Position numbers and translations under genes: made by a program. The notes under the pieces are model-generated. The model made no database searches. It was given only the letters and a program-made list of their open reading frames with translations, and was not told the DNA's origin. Shown here one piece after another: positions 43,215-54,551 of a DNA stretch of 64,000 bases (positions are counted from its first letter, which is position 1; every line of letters begins with the position of its first letter). Origin of the DNA: Marvania coccoides (lineage: Eukaryota > Chlorophyta > Trebouxiophyceae > Chlorellales > Chlorellaceae); assembly GCA_963854735.1 (NCBI GenBank), contig OY978103.1, positions 1 to 64,000 on the forward strand, read 5' to 3'.

Positions 43215-45163
43215 ATGGCTAGAACTCGTTCGTCTTCCAAAGATCCTGCATCTGCCAACCAACAAAACCAAACCGGCGAATGTGAGGCCGTGACCCCAAG
43301 AGCAGCGTCGCTTTCACGCAGAAAAGCGCATCAGATCGTAGAAGTGCAGTGGAGGAAGACAACTGCCCCCGTCACCCAGCCCCCGCCTGGTCTTGGGTTC
43401 AGCCCTCTGCCGTCTCGCCCTGCTGACCCACCCCTTCACAATGCGCTGCCGCTGACATCGTTTCGCCGCTCCCGACATCCATCCCCCTTCCCGCCTTCCT
43501 TCGTGACCTCTCCAACGACCCGCAGGCAACACAGCAGTGGCAGCAGGCGAATTGCGCGGCAACGAAGAACACCTGTTCTTCGCAGCCCCCCAAGGCGCCT
43601 CCCCACGCCACCGGCGCAGCTGCCGCCATCTCCAAGCCCCATTTCCGTCATTACGTCAAGCAAGCTGGTCCTTCTGGCGTTCAAAAGTCTCGTTCTGGCA
43701 AGCACAAGCTCACCGCGGTTGCAGCGTTGACTGACGCCGCAGCAGCATCTCGCATGCAGGCCGTGCAGCACAGCGCGGGAGTTGTGCAGGCGCAGTTGGA
43801 TGTGGCGCAGCATGCATCTGCAGCGCAGTCCTACCCCATCGCTGCTGCTCCCTTTTCCTTTTCGCTTCCCCAACCAAACCACCTTCCCCTGGTATCAGCG
43901 CCCTCTGAAGTATCCGCTCAGCTGTCTCAGCTGGCGCAGATGAAGGCCCAGCTGCTGTATTTCACCTCTGTCATCTCCGCAATGGAGCACGAGGTGGTGA
44001 GCAGGGCAGCGGCAGCTGTGGAGCCCGCCATGACTGACGCAGCTGAGAGGCACTTCCTGGTGGTGGACACCTGCGTGCTGATGACTGGAGGGCCAAAGTT
44101 GGATGGGCTGGTGCGGTGCCTGCTGGAGCAGGCGACGACCGGGCCCGAGGCAGCAGCTGTGAGCCTCCTCATTCCGACGGTGAGCTGACATTAGATTGTA
44201 TTAATTAGTGTTGATTGATTTATAGTTTCAAAGACAGGTTATTATACATTGCACCGGATCAATTGCCACACACAGGCGGTGGTGCGTGAGCTTGATGGGC
44301 TGAAGCAGAACCGACAGAGGGCGACAGCCAGCTACGCACGGCGCGCCATATCGCTGCTGGCAGACATGCAGCGGGCGCGGGGGCTGTATCGCGGGCAGCG
44401 CGAGGAAGAGATCCTCAGCACGGCGGCGCAGCAGCGGCGGGGCGACGACAGCGTGCTCGACTGCATGCGACTGTTTCACAACAACGCAGCTGCCAGCGTG
44501 ACTCTGGTGACGCTGGACCACAATTTTGCGCTGAGGGCCAAGACCGAGGGATTTGAGGCTTTGGATGCGGAGCAGGCGCAGCAGTGGGTGAGAGAGAGGG
44601 GTGGCAGCGCAAGGGAAGCGGGGGCTGTTGGGGGCCCTTCTTTGCCCCCTCCTACGCTGCCCCCTCCTGGGTTAGCACCCCTTTCTTTGCTGCCAAAGGA
44701 GACACCGCAGCGGCAGAAGCAGACTCGTCCTGCTGGGACGCGCGGCTGCGGTGGCAAGACCCCCCAAAAGACGCCAAAGACGAAAAGAAAGAAAGTGGCA
44801 GGGAAGAAGCGGAAGAGGAGCTCTCCCCAGAATGGTGGTGGCGGGGCGGCAGCCTCGCCGTGCAGCGGCTACCCATTGCTGACTCGGGCAGCCAAGAAAC
44901 GAATGAAGACGGGCGCCACCACTGCGGTGGTGACTGCTGGCGGCGATGGCAAGGACGACCAGGTGGTTTTTGTCCAGGGAAAGGTTTCTGTGTCGCGCCG
45001 CAAAGAGAAGAGTCGCAAGAGACTAAAACAGTTGAGGGTCAGCTTAAAAGAGAAAAATACGGCGAAGAAAGTCGGGGCGAGGCGGAGGGTGCAGGTGGTG
45101 AGAGAGAAGGAGATGGAAGGCAGGAATCGCAATGCGCTGCTAGAGGAAGAGGTTGAAAGATAA
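43215..45163 (+). CDS. PIN-domain nuclease, SWT1-like
   Basis: The PIN core is clear across an intron (donor at 44180, acceptor at 44275): FLVVDTCVLM, SLLIPT-AVVRELDGLK, DDSVLDCMRLF and LVTLDHNFALRAKTEG. These hold the acidic residues of the metal site (D in VDT, E in VREL, DD, D in TLD). The layout matches SWT1, a nuclear endoribonuclease that surveils mRNPs. The C-terminal ~170 residues are Lys/Arg-rich with nuclear-localisation-like runs (KRKKVAGKKRKR). The 5' end is unresolved: 43215 opens a 171-codon frame, while the PIN frame is open from 43427. An intron ending at CGCAG (43525) would join them in phase, but the donor is uncertain. Confidence 0.8.
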
Positions 45164-45228
45164 TTTAAAAATAGTGCATTGATATTGATGTTGAAATAGT
45201 AGCAATGCTTGAAATTAAAAAACAATAG

Positions 45229-46752
45229 TCAGTACATCCGTCCAGCTGTCGCTTCTCGTCGGGGCCTGCTGCTGCTCAGAAGCGCATTTTCTCCGGCATT
45301 CAAGTAGAAATCATCGTCGTCGTCTTCTTCTCTCTCCAGCACCACAGGCGCCCACTCATCCGATGAAGCTTTGTAGTAGCTCACAACCCTCCTGCCGCTG
45401 CCGTCCCCTGCTGCCGTCGCCTTTATCAACTCTTCTTCAACTAAAATGCCGCCGCCACTACAATCACAGCTGCTGCTAGTTCCTTCACCAGACTCTGTCC
45501 TTTCTGCTGCTGCTGCTGCTGCCCACACGTGCTTGGCCCCAACCACCACGCCGCCCTCCATCTCAACCAACAAAAAGTGGTGTCCGCGCACAGTGCTGCC
45601 CCCTTCACCTCCACCTGTATTGATTTTCTTCACCCTGGGCACCACCGCTGCATTCAAATACACCGTGCCTGTCCCTGGGTCAACGTGGGCCATGTCTCGC
45701 CTTCCCCCCCCCTTCAGCGAGTGGTGCATGTGGCCAAACAGCACCAGTGCAGCTGGCCGCCCCTGCGCAGCCGCGGCGTGCAGCGCCTCTGCCAAATCTG
45801 GGTCCCCAAAGTCTTCCACAGGCAGCTGCCAGTCGACTCCGCAGGGGGAGTGCCTAGCATGCCCCAGCCCCAACGGCCCATTGTGCGCCACCACCACCAC
45901 CGCCATGTGCGCCGGCACAGAGAGAGTCTCGTCCAGGATGCGGTGCGCGCTCTCCTCCATGCTGCCGACGCCGTACATCCTGGAATAAAAATCAGCAACG
46001 TCGTCCCACCGCTTTCCGCCCTTGCTGAACGGCCGCCCACCCACAAACGCCACCTCCAGCTCAGGGAACGTGGTGGATGAGAATCCGATGTGGGAGGGTC
46101 CCAGCGCATCCAGCATTTCATCCACAGCGGTTCCCGACGAAGCGGCATTCAGCGCGCGCAAACTGCTGGACATGAGGGCCACCCGCACCGCGCGGTGCTT
46201 CCCCCGCTTCGTCAGACTGAACCAGGCGTCGTGGTTGCCCAGCATCACCGCTTTTCGCTCTGGCCTTGTCACCGACGCAATCTGCTGCACAAGCTCGACG
46301 TTCTCGTTGCCGAAATCCCCCACGAACACCGCTGCGTCTGTTTTCAATGACGCCAGTGCGGCTGCGCTCTCTTCGTTCCACTGGTCGTGCACGTCGCCTA
46401 CCACAGCAATGGTGAAGCGGGGACCGCCGCCAGTGCTCCCTCTGACGAATTGAGGGTGCACGGAGGGTCGGACTGGGGGCGCTGACATCGCATTAATTTC
46501 AATGTCGCGGGGTTGGATGATTGGGCGGGCGGGCCTTGACAGCAGCCTGCAGGGTGTGAAAAAACAGCCACAGGTCAGTTTGAAATAGGGTTGGGGCTGG
46601 AGGATTGTGGGGGGCAGCGCTGGCATTAATTCGCACTCTAGTGTGTTGCGCTGGGGGGTATCAGGGCGCACTGGCTTGGGCAGGACGTTGAGACGAGGGC
46701 CGCCAGGAGGACAATCGAGAGCCCGCAAAGAAGAGTGGAATGCGCGATTCAT
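45229..46752 (-). CDS. Calcineurin-like metallophosphoesterase, cyanobacterial/plant type
   Basis: No intron is needed; 507 residues from the ATG at 46752 (an upstream in-frame start would add 36). Two-metal phosphoesterase motifs: VVGDVHDQW, FVGDFGNENVE, MLGNHDAW, VVAHNGPLGLGH and FGHMHHSLKG. GDFGNENVE, VGGRPFS and FGDPDLAEALH are characteristic of a family shared by cyanobacteria and plastid-bearing eukaryotes. The ~130-residue N-terminal extension contains Arg/Ser/Pro-rich sequence, probably a transit peptide; a splice acceptor-like CCCTGCAG near 46547 leaves room for an intron there. The C-terminal ~110 residues are low-complexity and acidic. Substrate unknown. Divergent with the SecA gene. 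Confidence 0.88.
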   Translation of the reverse strand: MNRAFHSSLRALDCPPGGPRLNVLPKPVRPDTPQRNTLECELMPALPPTILQPQPYFKLTCGCFFTPCRLLSRPARPIIQPRDIEINAMSAPPVRPSVHPQFVRGSTGGGPRFTIAVVGDVHDQWNEESAAALASLKTDAAVFVGDFGNENVELVQQIASVTRPERKAVMLGNHDAWFSLTKRGKHRAVRVALMSSSLRALNAASSGTAVDEMLDALGPSHIGFSSTTFPELEVAFVGGRPFSKGGKRWDDVADFYSRMYGVGSMEESAHRILDETLSVPAHMAVVVVAHNGPLGLGHARHSPCGVDWQLPVEDFGDPDLAEALHAAAAQGRPAALVLFGHMHHSLKGGGRRDMAHVDPGTGTVYLNAAVVPRVKKINTGGGEGGSTVRGHHFLLVEMEGGVVVGAKHVWAAAAAAERTESGEGTSSSCDCSGGGILVEEELIKATAAGDGSGRRVVSYYKASSDEWAPVVLEREEDDDDDFYLNAGENALLSSSRPRREATAGRMY

Positions 46753-46990
46753 GGCAACTGCATTGTGCGTGTGAACGCGATTAATGCCGAGGTTATTTTT
46801 AATAAAATTTTTGGGCGTTGTAGACGGGAATTTCGGGAGCACTCGACATGTCTTTTTCAAAGGAAAACTTCAAATAAAAAAACAAGCTTCATCTGCTGGC
46901 TATTTGATTTACACTAGCTAGTTGATTCTACTTGTACCTTCTTTGAAAGAGATCATGGCATAGCTGCTCCTTTCCTTCGAGGCGGACGCC
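46753..46990. promoter_or_regulatory. Divergent promoter region, phosphoesterase / SecA
   Basis: 238 bp, AT-rich, between divergent starts of two plastid-type genes. No specific motif is recognised. Confidence 0.35.
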
Positions 46991-49900
46991 ATGATTTCGG
47001 CGAATTTTTCAGTCTTCTCGATGCGGCCGGTTTCGCTCTCCAGAAGCGTGCCCAGGGTGGCGTGGGCTAGGGGCAACGCGCCTTTCAGCAGATTGCTTCG
47101 ACCCCAAATAGGCCGGCATCGCCGATTCTTCGTCCGGTCTGCTGTGATTGCCTCTCCATCTCCCGCTGCCCCGCCGGCCGATGGTCCTCCGCAGGAGCAG
47201 GTACGGCGCTGGATGCCATCCTGAAAAAATGCATCTACACCTGGCAGTCAAATTCACCTCTTGCCTTGCTATTTCTATGCCCGCAGGAAGACCACATGGT
47301 GGCTGCAGTTCCCGCTCACTGGAGGGCGCACATGGCCAGACTGCGTGTAGGCGAACGGAAGACCCTGAACCGGTACTTGCCCATCGTCACCAAGATCAAC
47401 GAGCTGGAGCCGGAGATGGAGGCGCTGAGCGACTCTGAGCTCGCAGCAAAGACTGAGGCGCTGCGCAGCCGTGCTACTGCAGGAGAGTCGCAATTTCAGC
47501 TCCTTCCAGAGGCCTTTGCGGTGGTGCGAGAGGCTGCATCGAGGGTGCTGGGCATGCGGCACTACGACGTGCAGCTTTTGGGCGGAATCGTTCTGGCAGA
47601 GGGCAAGGTAGCTGAGATGGGGACAGGGGAGGGGAAGACGCTGGTCGCTGCCCTGCCTGCCTACCTCAAGGCGCTGACGGGGCGCGGGGTGCACGTGGTC
47701 ACGGTGAACGACTACCTGGCGCAGCGGGACGCCTCTTGGATCGGCAAGGTTCTTTCTTTTCTAGGGCTCAGCGTGGGCGCCGTGGTGAATGCCACACCGC
47801 CACACCAGAGAACGATGGAGTTCGCCAAGGACGTCACCTACGTAACCGCCTACGAGCTGGCATTTACGTTCCTGCAGGACAATCTGGCGCCCACAGCGCA
47901 GGCGATTGTGAGTTCCGACTCTCTCTTTTTCAAAATTTCGTGTTATTTTTATTTTCTCGCTCGTAGCTTTCGATTGTATACAGCAATGCCAGTATTATGG
48001 ACCCTCACATTCCTTGTCCAACTATTCCTGCTTTCCATTTCACTGTGTATTAATTATTCCTGCAGTCCATGCGCCGCCCCTTCCACTATGCCATCGTTGA
48101 CGAAGTGGACTCCGTGCTGATAGATGAGGCGCGCACCCCGTTCATCATCAACGGCCCCGACGACTCCCTGCACGCTGAGGACCTGTGGACCACCGCGGTC
48201 GAGGTGGCAGACCGCCTGGATGAGCTCACTGATGAGTACTACGTCGAAAACTTTCCCCAGGGGCCTCCGTCAACAGAAGACATAGAGGACCTGCCGTTTG
48301 ACTTTTTGCCGGACAGGCGCCTGAAGAAGGCGGTTCTCACGCAGCAGGGCATGCGCAGGTCGGTTCAGGCGCTGGCAGCGCTCGGCAAAGTCATCATGGC
48401 CAGGGACGAATCCCCGCGCGCTTCGTCCACTACCGCCACCACCCCTCCTTTGGTGGCTGTGCTGCTGTTTGATGCCCCTGACGGCGGCATTGAGATGAGG
48501 GTGCGCTCGACGCTGCCCTCCCACGACGGCCCCGCTGGGGTGCTCACCGGCGTGGCTGCGACCGACACCGAGAGCAGCGATGATGTGCGGTGGCCCCCCA
48601 AGAAGGTGGGCAGCCGCGAAGAAGTTGCTGCGGCCCTCCGCGATGGCAGCAAGTGGAACCTGGTGCCTGAGCCTGCGTCCCCACGCAGGGGGGTCACCCG
48701 TCAGGAGTGGCAGGCTGCTGCATCTGCTGTGCTGTGGAGTGGCGGCGAACGAGCATGGGGTCGGTTCCTGGTGCAGGCCATTACCGCTACGCACCTTTTC
48801 CAGGTAGACGTAGATTACATCGTCAAGGCGGGGGAGGTGGTCATCGTAGACACCACCAGCGGGCGCGAAAAAATCGGCAGCAGGTGGCAAGACGGGCTGC
48901 ACCAGGCGCTGGAGGCCAAGGAGGCTAAACGAATCAAGGAAGCCCTGACGGAGGTCTTGGCAGCCAAGTCAGCGCTGGCGGAGGTCACAATAAAGCGATT
49001 GGAGGCGGAAAAGAAATTTGTCGAGGCAGACGAGTTGAAGACCGCCATGAAAGACTTTGCAAACAAGACGGCCAGGGACGTGGAGGCGCAGGTGCCGAAA
49101 GTGAAGCCTGAGTTTTACGACCGCGGCAGGATTACCTACCAGGCGCTGTTTGCTGGGTACCCGCAGCTGGCGGGCATGACCGGCACTGCATCCACCGAAA
49201 TTGAGGAGCTCACGCAGTTTTACGGGCTGGACGTCGTGCGGGTGCCGCCCCACCGCCCCTCCCGGCGCGTGGACCACAAACCAGCGATTTACATGTCGAA
49301 ATATGGGTGGGAGATGCGGCTGCTGGAGGTGGTGCGAAAGGCGGCAGCAGAAGGACGTCCCGTGCTGCTGGGAACCTCTTCAGTGGAAGAAAGTGAGGAG
49401 GTGCGGAGTCTGCTGGCGACGATGACGTTTCAGGTTGAGCTCAGCGACGGAGAGGTGGCCAGGCTGAGGGCCGCGCTGGACGCCCTGCCGCCCACCCTTC
49501 ATCTGCCCGTGATGGCTGATTTGACTCCGGACTCTGATCTGTCGTGGATGTCCCAGCGGGGGCAGCACGATGTTCTGGACCGCTGGTACTACAACGTCCC
49601 TTACCGGCAGGCGATCAGAATGCTGTACAGCGTGGTCAGAGAACGTCGTATTATTCCGTACAGCGCCAAGGAAGCGGACGATGCTGTGTCGACGCTCCAG
49701 GTGGTGCTGCTGCACTCGAAGATATTGCTGACAGAAGCGGAGAGGGCAAACCTCGAAGCCGTGGTCCACGCGGTGGAGCGACCGTTCAACCGGTCCCAGC
49801 TGGGAAATTGGCTGCCCATCAACCTGCTGAATGCCCGCCCTGACGAGGTGCGGCGCGAGGCTGAGACCATCGCTCAGGCGGGGCTGCCCGGCACCATCAC

Positions 49901-52325
49901 GGTGGCCACTGCCATGGCTGGGCGAGGCACCGACATCCTGCTGGGAGGCAACCCGAAGGGACTGACCCAGATGGCGCTGCAGCGGTTCATTCTGCCGCTT
50001 TTGGCGCCAACAGCAGACGACCTGCGGGAGTGGACGCCCAGCAGGCAATCGCTTGGAGGGTTTGGCGTTGAATTCTCTAGCGAGGGAGACATGCGGCTGC
50101 ATCTCCCTGCCCCGGTATTTCGCGCTTTTCAAAGCGCCGTGGCAGCGGTGAGAGAGGCGGCAGGGGCTGCAGAAAATGAGCTGGATGGGCGGCAGCCGGG
50201 CAGTAAACGGGCGCCTCCCTCTCCGGCTGGCGACTCGCAGAGGGTGCGGAGGCACGAGATAGCGGAGCACGCTGCCGCTGCGCTGCGCGAGGTGCTGGAA
50301 GGCGTGGAGATGGATCGCTCCGTGTTTTTGATGAAGATGCGGCGGCAGCAGCAGCAAGACTCCAGCCTGGAGTCCACCCTGGAGGGCGCATTGAAATGGA
50401 TGGAGGCGGAGGAGCCTGAAGGAACGCGTTGGGGCGACGGCATGGGTGCTGCTGAGCGTGCTGTGCGGCGCTACGCCCTGCTACAGTGGCTGTGGTTCGA
50501 CGCTCGCTGCACCGAGTACGCGGAGGTGGTGAGGGGTGCTGGGGGTCTGGTGGCGGTGATAACTTCGCTGCAGCCGTCTCGGCGCACTGAGCTGCAGATC
50601 CGGGGCCGAGCGGGGCGGCAGGGAGACGCCGGCGAGACCTACCTGCTGAGCTCGAGAGAAGACTCCATCATCCGCAACGTGTTTGGCCCGCTTGAGGCGG
50701 GGGCGCTATGGGATTTTGCGAGTAAGCAGCTTGGTCCTGATGAGGAGATGCCGCCCTTTTCGGTGATGCCAGGTGTCAACAAGATCATCGACAGCGCCGA
50801 GAAAGTCGGGCTGGAAGCGCGGACCAGCACTCGGAAGTTTGACATCGTCATCGATCCCCTCCGCCGCCACGTCTTCCGCCTGCGTCGCGTCATCGCTGCG
50901 GGCGGCGACGCTGCGCGTGCCGCGCTGGCGCACCGCTACCTGCGCCAGCTGGCCGCCGACATGGTGACGCAGCACGCACACCCCGCCGCATCCCCCGCAA
51001 CGTGGAACCTTCAAGGGCTGCTCCAGGACGTGGAAGAGCTGTTCAAAGATCCATTCTTGCCAGAGAGCAGCGACAGCGGCGGTGCGCCGAGGACCAGCGC
51101 AGCAATTTCTGCTGCTGGGTGCAGCGTGCGTCTTTCTAAGGGATCCCGGGGCACCTCGAACTACATGTTAGACGTGCAGCTGGCGCCAGACGCCACGGCA
51201 AGAACGCTGCGAGAGGCGCTGCTGGGAAACGACATGTTGGTGCCTGCCGAGACCGTTTTGGGCGGGAGGGGTGGCGCTGCCCCGCTGCGACGCAGGGCGG
51301 TGCTGCAGATGGTTCGGAAAGAGTTGGGGGGCAGCGCGGAGCAGCTCGCATTGCCGCAGCGGAAGGGCCGCTACGCCCGCCAGGCAGCTCGCTTGGACCT
51401 CTGGCTGGGAGACCTCCTGGCGGTGAGTGATTTCAGTAGCAATTACATCTTGTTTTTCCTAGGTTTTCCCCCTCAAATATATATGTATCACGCTGCTCCT
51501 TGGTTTATTTCACTATATATTTTAAAATTATTTATATATCAGAAGGGCTTGAATAAATAAACCGCTATTCAAATATGTTTCCAGGTTTTGTACGAGCACA
51601 AGCGTGGCGCCATCGCCACTGCGTTCCACACCTCCATGCTGACCTCCGCCTCTCCCTCCGGATCCCTCCTGCACGTGGCCTCTGCCCTGCGCCTGTGGGA
51701 GCGCGACACCGCCCTCCAGTGCCTGGATGAGCTGTGGTCGGACTTTCTGCAGGACGCAGCGTCGCTGCAGAACGCGGTGGTGAGCCGCTCCTTCGCCCAG
51801 TTGGACCCCATCGACGAGTTCAGGCTGGAGGCGGCGCAGGCCTTTGCCCGCCTGCTCGCCGACCTGTACCGCCAAACGGCAGTGGCTCTGCTGGGTCCCG
51901 TGGATGAGTGGCAGTTGCACACGCACAGCATGGCAGGGGACGCCATGCTGTCGCAGGCGGACGCTGACTCTGTTGGGGACTGGGCACCGCTGGGCCGTGT
52001 GCTTGCTCAGGACGCAGACTGGGCGGCAGAGTGGGTCAAGCGGGGGGAGCCAGCTGCAGCTACTGGGGAGCTGAAGGGTGATGTGGATCCCGACGTGTGG
52101 GGCGCTCTGGGCCACAGCAAGGATGAATTGAGGGCGGTGATGGGGATGCTGGGTGGCGACGTTGAGCGTGGTTTCGAGTTGCTGGCCAAGAGCCTGGAAG
52201 AGGGGGCCAAGACCAAGTCGCCAGAGGAGATGAAAGCCGCCCTTGCAGACTTCGCAGCGAGCAGGCGGGCGGAAGAGAGGGCGGAAGGCGGGGGAGGGGA
52301 GCAGCCGCAGCAGACACAGCGATAG
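46991..52325 (+). CDS. Plastid SecA translocase ATPase, oversized
   Basis: Four exons, 46991-47200, 47287-47907, 48066-51422 and 51585-52325, all phase 0, giving 1,642 residues; plant SecA proteins are about 1,000. Motifs: [17 protein letters not shown] (Walker A), [30 protein letters not shown] (Walker B), [35 protein letters not shown] and [19 protein letters not shown]. The first ~55 residues are an Arg/Ser-rich transit peptide. Extra mass comes from insertions: residues about 373-519 between the motor and the cross-linking domain, an alpha-helical Lys/Glu stretch about 556-616 ([20 protein letters not shown]-like), and others in the second half of the motor. It drives protein transport into the thylakoid (SECA1) or inner envelope (SECA2); divergence favours SECA2, tentatively. 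Confidence 0.9.
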
Positions 52326-52471
52326 CCCAGCTTCCTCCCATTTTTATCGAAAATGAAATGAATCCAATACTTACATGTACGCAGGAGTGAAAAAAAAATG
52401 AGCGATTATTTGTGTAAAACAAGTTTATAGTAATGTACACGTTGTAATAATGATTCATACACAAGTAAAGT

Positions 52472-52519
52472 AAGCTTAACTATCCTCGGAGCACACTGGG
52501 CATACGGGAAAATAAAAAA
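52472..52519 (+). repeat. Dispersed short repeat, member 3
   Basis: Matches member 1 at 40297: GCTTAACTATCCTCGGAG, then CACACTGGGCATACGG and an A-rich end. It lies in the convergent spacer between the SecA gene and the HicA-like gene. Confidence 0.65.
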
Positions 52520-52567
52520 TAAAAGTCATTTATAATCCCAGTGCTATCATCGCAGCCAGCTCCAGCT

Positions 52568-54007
52568 TCATAACTGGGGCCCATTGCCGGCAGCCTCCTG
52601 CTCCGCCTGCCGCCTCACCTCCACCGCAGCCCTGTCCAGCCGCTGCAGTCGAGCGTGCACCGCCTCGATCGACTTCCTATCTGATGGCGTGGAGGGCAGC
52701 ACCAACAGCTGCTTCACGTTGTTTGGTGGAACCGCGCGCTCGTACACAAAGTGGCCACCCCCGCGCCCAGCCAGTGGCCGCCAGCCTGCAGCCAGCATGT
52801 CCGCCACTAGCTTCCGAATGCTCTTTCGGGAGTATTCGCGCGTCCTGCCGGCCCTCAGCAGCGAATCTCCGTCCGCCGCTGCCCCACTACCACCACCACC
52901 GCCACCGTCGCTGCCACCTTCCTTAAATGAAGGAACAACGGCAACGCCGCCGCCACGTGGCTCCCTTTGCTTCTTCTCACTGCCTTTCAGCCCTGCGTTC
53001 ATCATGCGGCGCATGGAGGCGACGCTCAACCCTGCCGCCCCCGCTGCTCCAGCGACGTCCCCCACCTTCGCCTCCCCAGCAGCCCGTCGCAGCGTCTCTT
53101 CTTTCCAGCCAGCGGGGGCCTTGGCGGCAGCGTCATCCAAAAACCTGTTAGGGGAGGAAAGGGCGTCGCCGACTCGCCTATAACCCAGAGCCTCCAGTGG
53201 ATAATCATCGTTAACATCTGCGCAGCTGCAGGTGGTGTAATCACGATTTTGATCGCAATTTTGAGACGACGCAGCAGCGGCAGCGGGCCTCGCCGGCTTC
53301 TCTGCCCTTTGCCTCTGCTTTTCGGGCGATGATGATGATTTAAAATTCGCCGCAGGCTGGTGTCGAGACTGCTGATGATGCTGCTTTGGCCGCTGCTGCT
53401 GAGGCGCTTCGTGGTGCAGCGACGGAAACTCAGCGAGACTGGCGGCCGCAGCAGCGCGCTCTTCGGCTAAAGGGGGAAGCTGGAGCACGTTGGGCGCGGC
53501 GCCCAGCACCGTGGAGAAGGAATGCGGCCGCTGCCAGGCCCCCCCACTTCGCTGCTGCCGCTGCTTCTCCCTTTGCCGCTCCAGCTCTTCTTCTTCATCC
53601 TGCAGCGCCAGCGCCAGCGCCAGGTCTGCATCCTCGCAACTCGCCCCTGGTCGTTGGTCGTCCTCCGCCGCCACCACCGCTGCCTCCCACGCCGCGGCAA
53701 ACTCAGCTGCAGCTGCCCCGTCATTTTCATTCTCGTCTTCATCGCTATCAATGAAAATGACACCCGGTGACACTGAAGCATGTGATGCTGGTCTCGCGCC
53801 GTCACCCTGCACCGCCGCCACTGCGTCTGCGACGAAGGCCATGAACTCCTGGCTGCACAGCTCTTCGAGGCTTTCGTAGGGCAGGGACACGATGGCGTTG
53901 CCCAGGGCGTCTCGCGCAACGGCGGTGTTTGAGTCATCGTCAGCGGTGGCGAGCGTGAAGAACCGTTGGTTGCGGGTGTTGGGAGGGTGGTTTGGGGAGG
54001 ATGCCAT
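52568..54007 (-). CDS. HicA/YcfA-like domain protein with long disordered region
   Basis: Intronless, 479 residues from ATG 54007. The C-terminal ~70 residues (SRKSIRKLVADMLAAGW, GRGGGHFVYERAVP, LLVLPSTPSDRKSIEAVHAR) match the small double-stranded-RNA-binding-like fold of HicA/YcfA: helix, three strands with a central His, helix. In bacterial HicA that fold is an mRNA interferase paired with HicB; I see no HicB-like partner here. The rest is low-complexity (Gln, Ala, Ser), with an acidic LALALALQDEEEELE stretch that resembles a ubiquitin-interacting motif. No transit peptide is obvious. Function in eukaryotes is not established; RNA binding is a reasonable guess. Confidence 0.7.
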   Translation of the reverse strand: MASSPNHPPNTRNQRFFTLATADDDSNTAVARDALGNAIVSLPYESLEELCSQEFMAFVADAVAAVQGDGARPASHASVSPGVIFIDSDEDENENDGAAAAEFAAAWEAAVVAAEDDQRPGASCEDADLALALALQDEEEELERQREKQRQQRSGGAWQRPHSFSTVLGAAPNVLQLPPLAEERAAAAASLAEFPSLHHEAPQQQRPKQHHQQSRHQPAANFKSSSSPEKQRQRAEKPARPAAAAASSQNCDQNRDYTTCSCADVNDDYPLEALGYRRVGDALSSPNRFLDDAAAKAPAGWKEETLRRAAGEAKVGDVAGAAGAAGLSVASMRRMMNAGLKGSEKKQREPRGGGVAVVPSFKEGGSDGGGGGGSGAAADGDSLLRAGRTREYSRKSIRKLVADMLAAGWRPLAGRGGGHFVYERAVPPNNVKQLLVLPSTPSDRKSIEAVHARLQRLDRAAVEVRRQAEQEAAGNGPQL

Positions 54008-54551
54008 GCCAATTTTCGTTGCGAGATCGAATTTCAAATTAAAAAAATTGCGAACTGTGATGCCGAAAGAACTCCGGTTTGTATAAATGCCAGCACATTG
54101 CAAATATTTATTTAAGTGTGAACGTAAAGAATGCGTATGAAGTCCGCCAGTGTAAATAATTGCAATCGATTGCACGTCATTTAAACCTTTGCCTTTGTAG
54201 AGGTCCTCCGTAGGGATATAGTGAGGGAATGCAGAAATGTTAATGCATTTTTTTTCTTTTTAATAAAAGCGATCCAGTTTGAAATAATTGACATTTTCTT
54301 CAAAACTGAAGTCGTCAGTTGATTTACAGGAAAGCATTAAAATATTAAAATAAATAAGGGAAAAGGGGCTGTCATTTCGTGCTGAAACTGCAAGTTTCCA
54401 TCTCAATTGAAGGCTGATCAATCGCCTTCATGAGCGGCTATGCCATTAACCAGCCACTGAATGAATCAAAGTAAAACTAATTTGTCACGCCGCTCTGCCT
54501 CCCAGCCATTTAAACCATTCCACCCGCCGCGAAAACAATGTGCGTGGCCAT
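54008..54551. other. AT-rich spacer
   Basis: About 540 bp between the start of the HicA-like gene and the last exon of the MFS gene; both are on the minus strand. No gene is supported. Confidence 0.4.
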
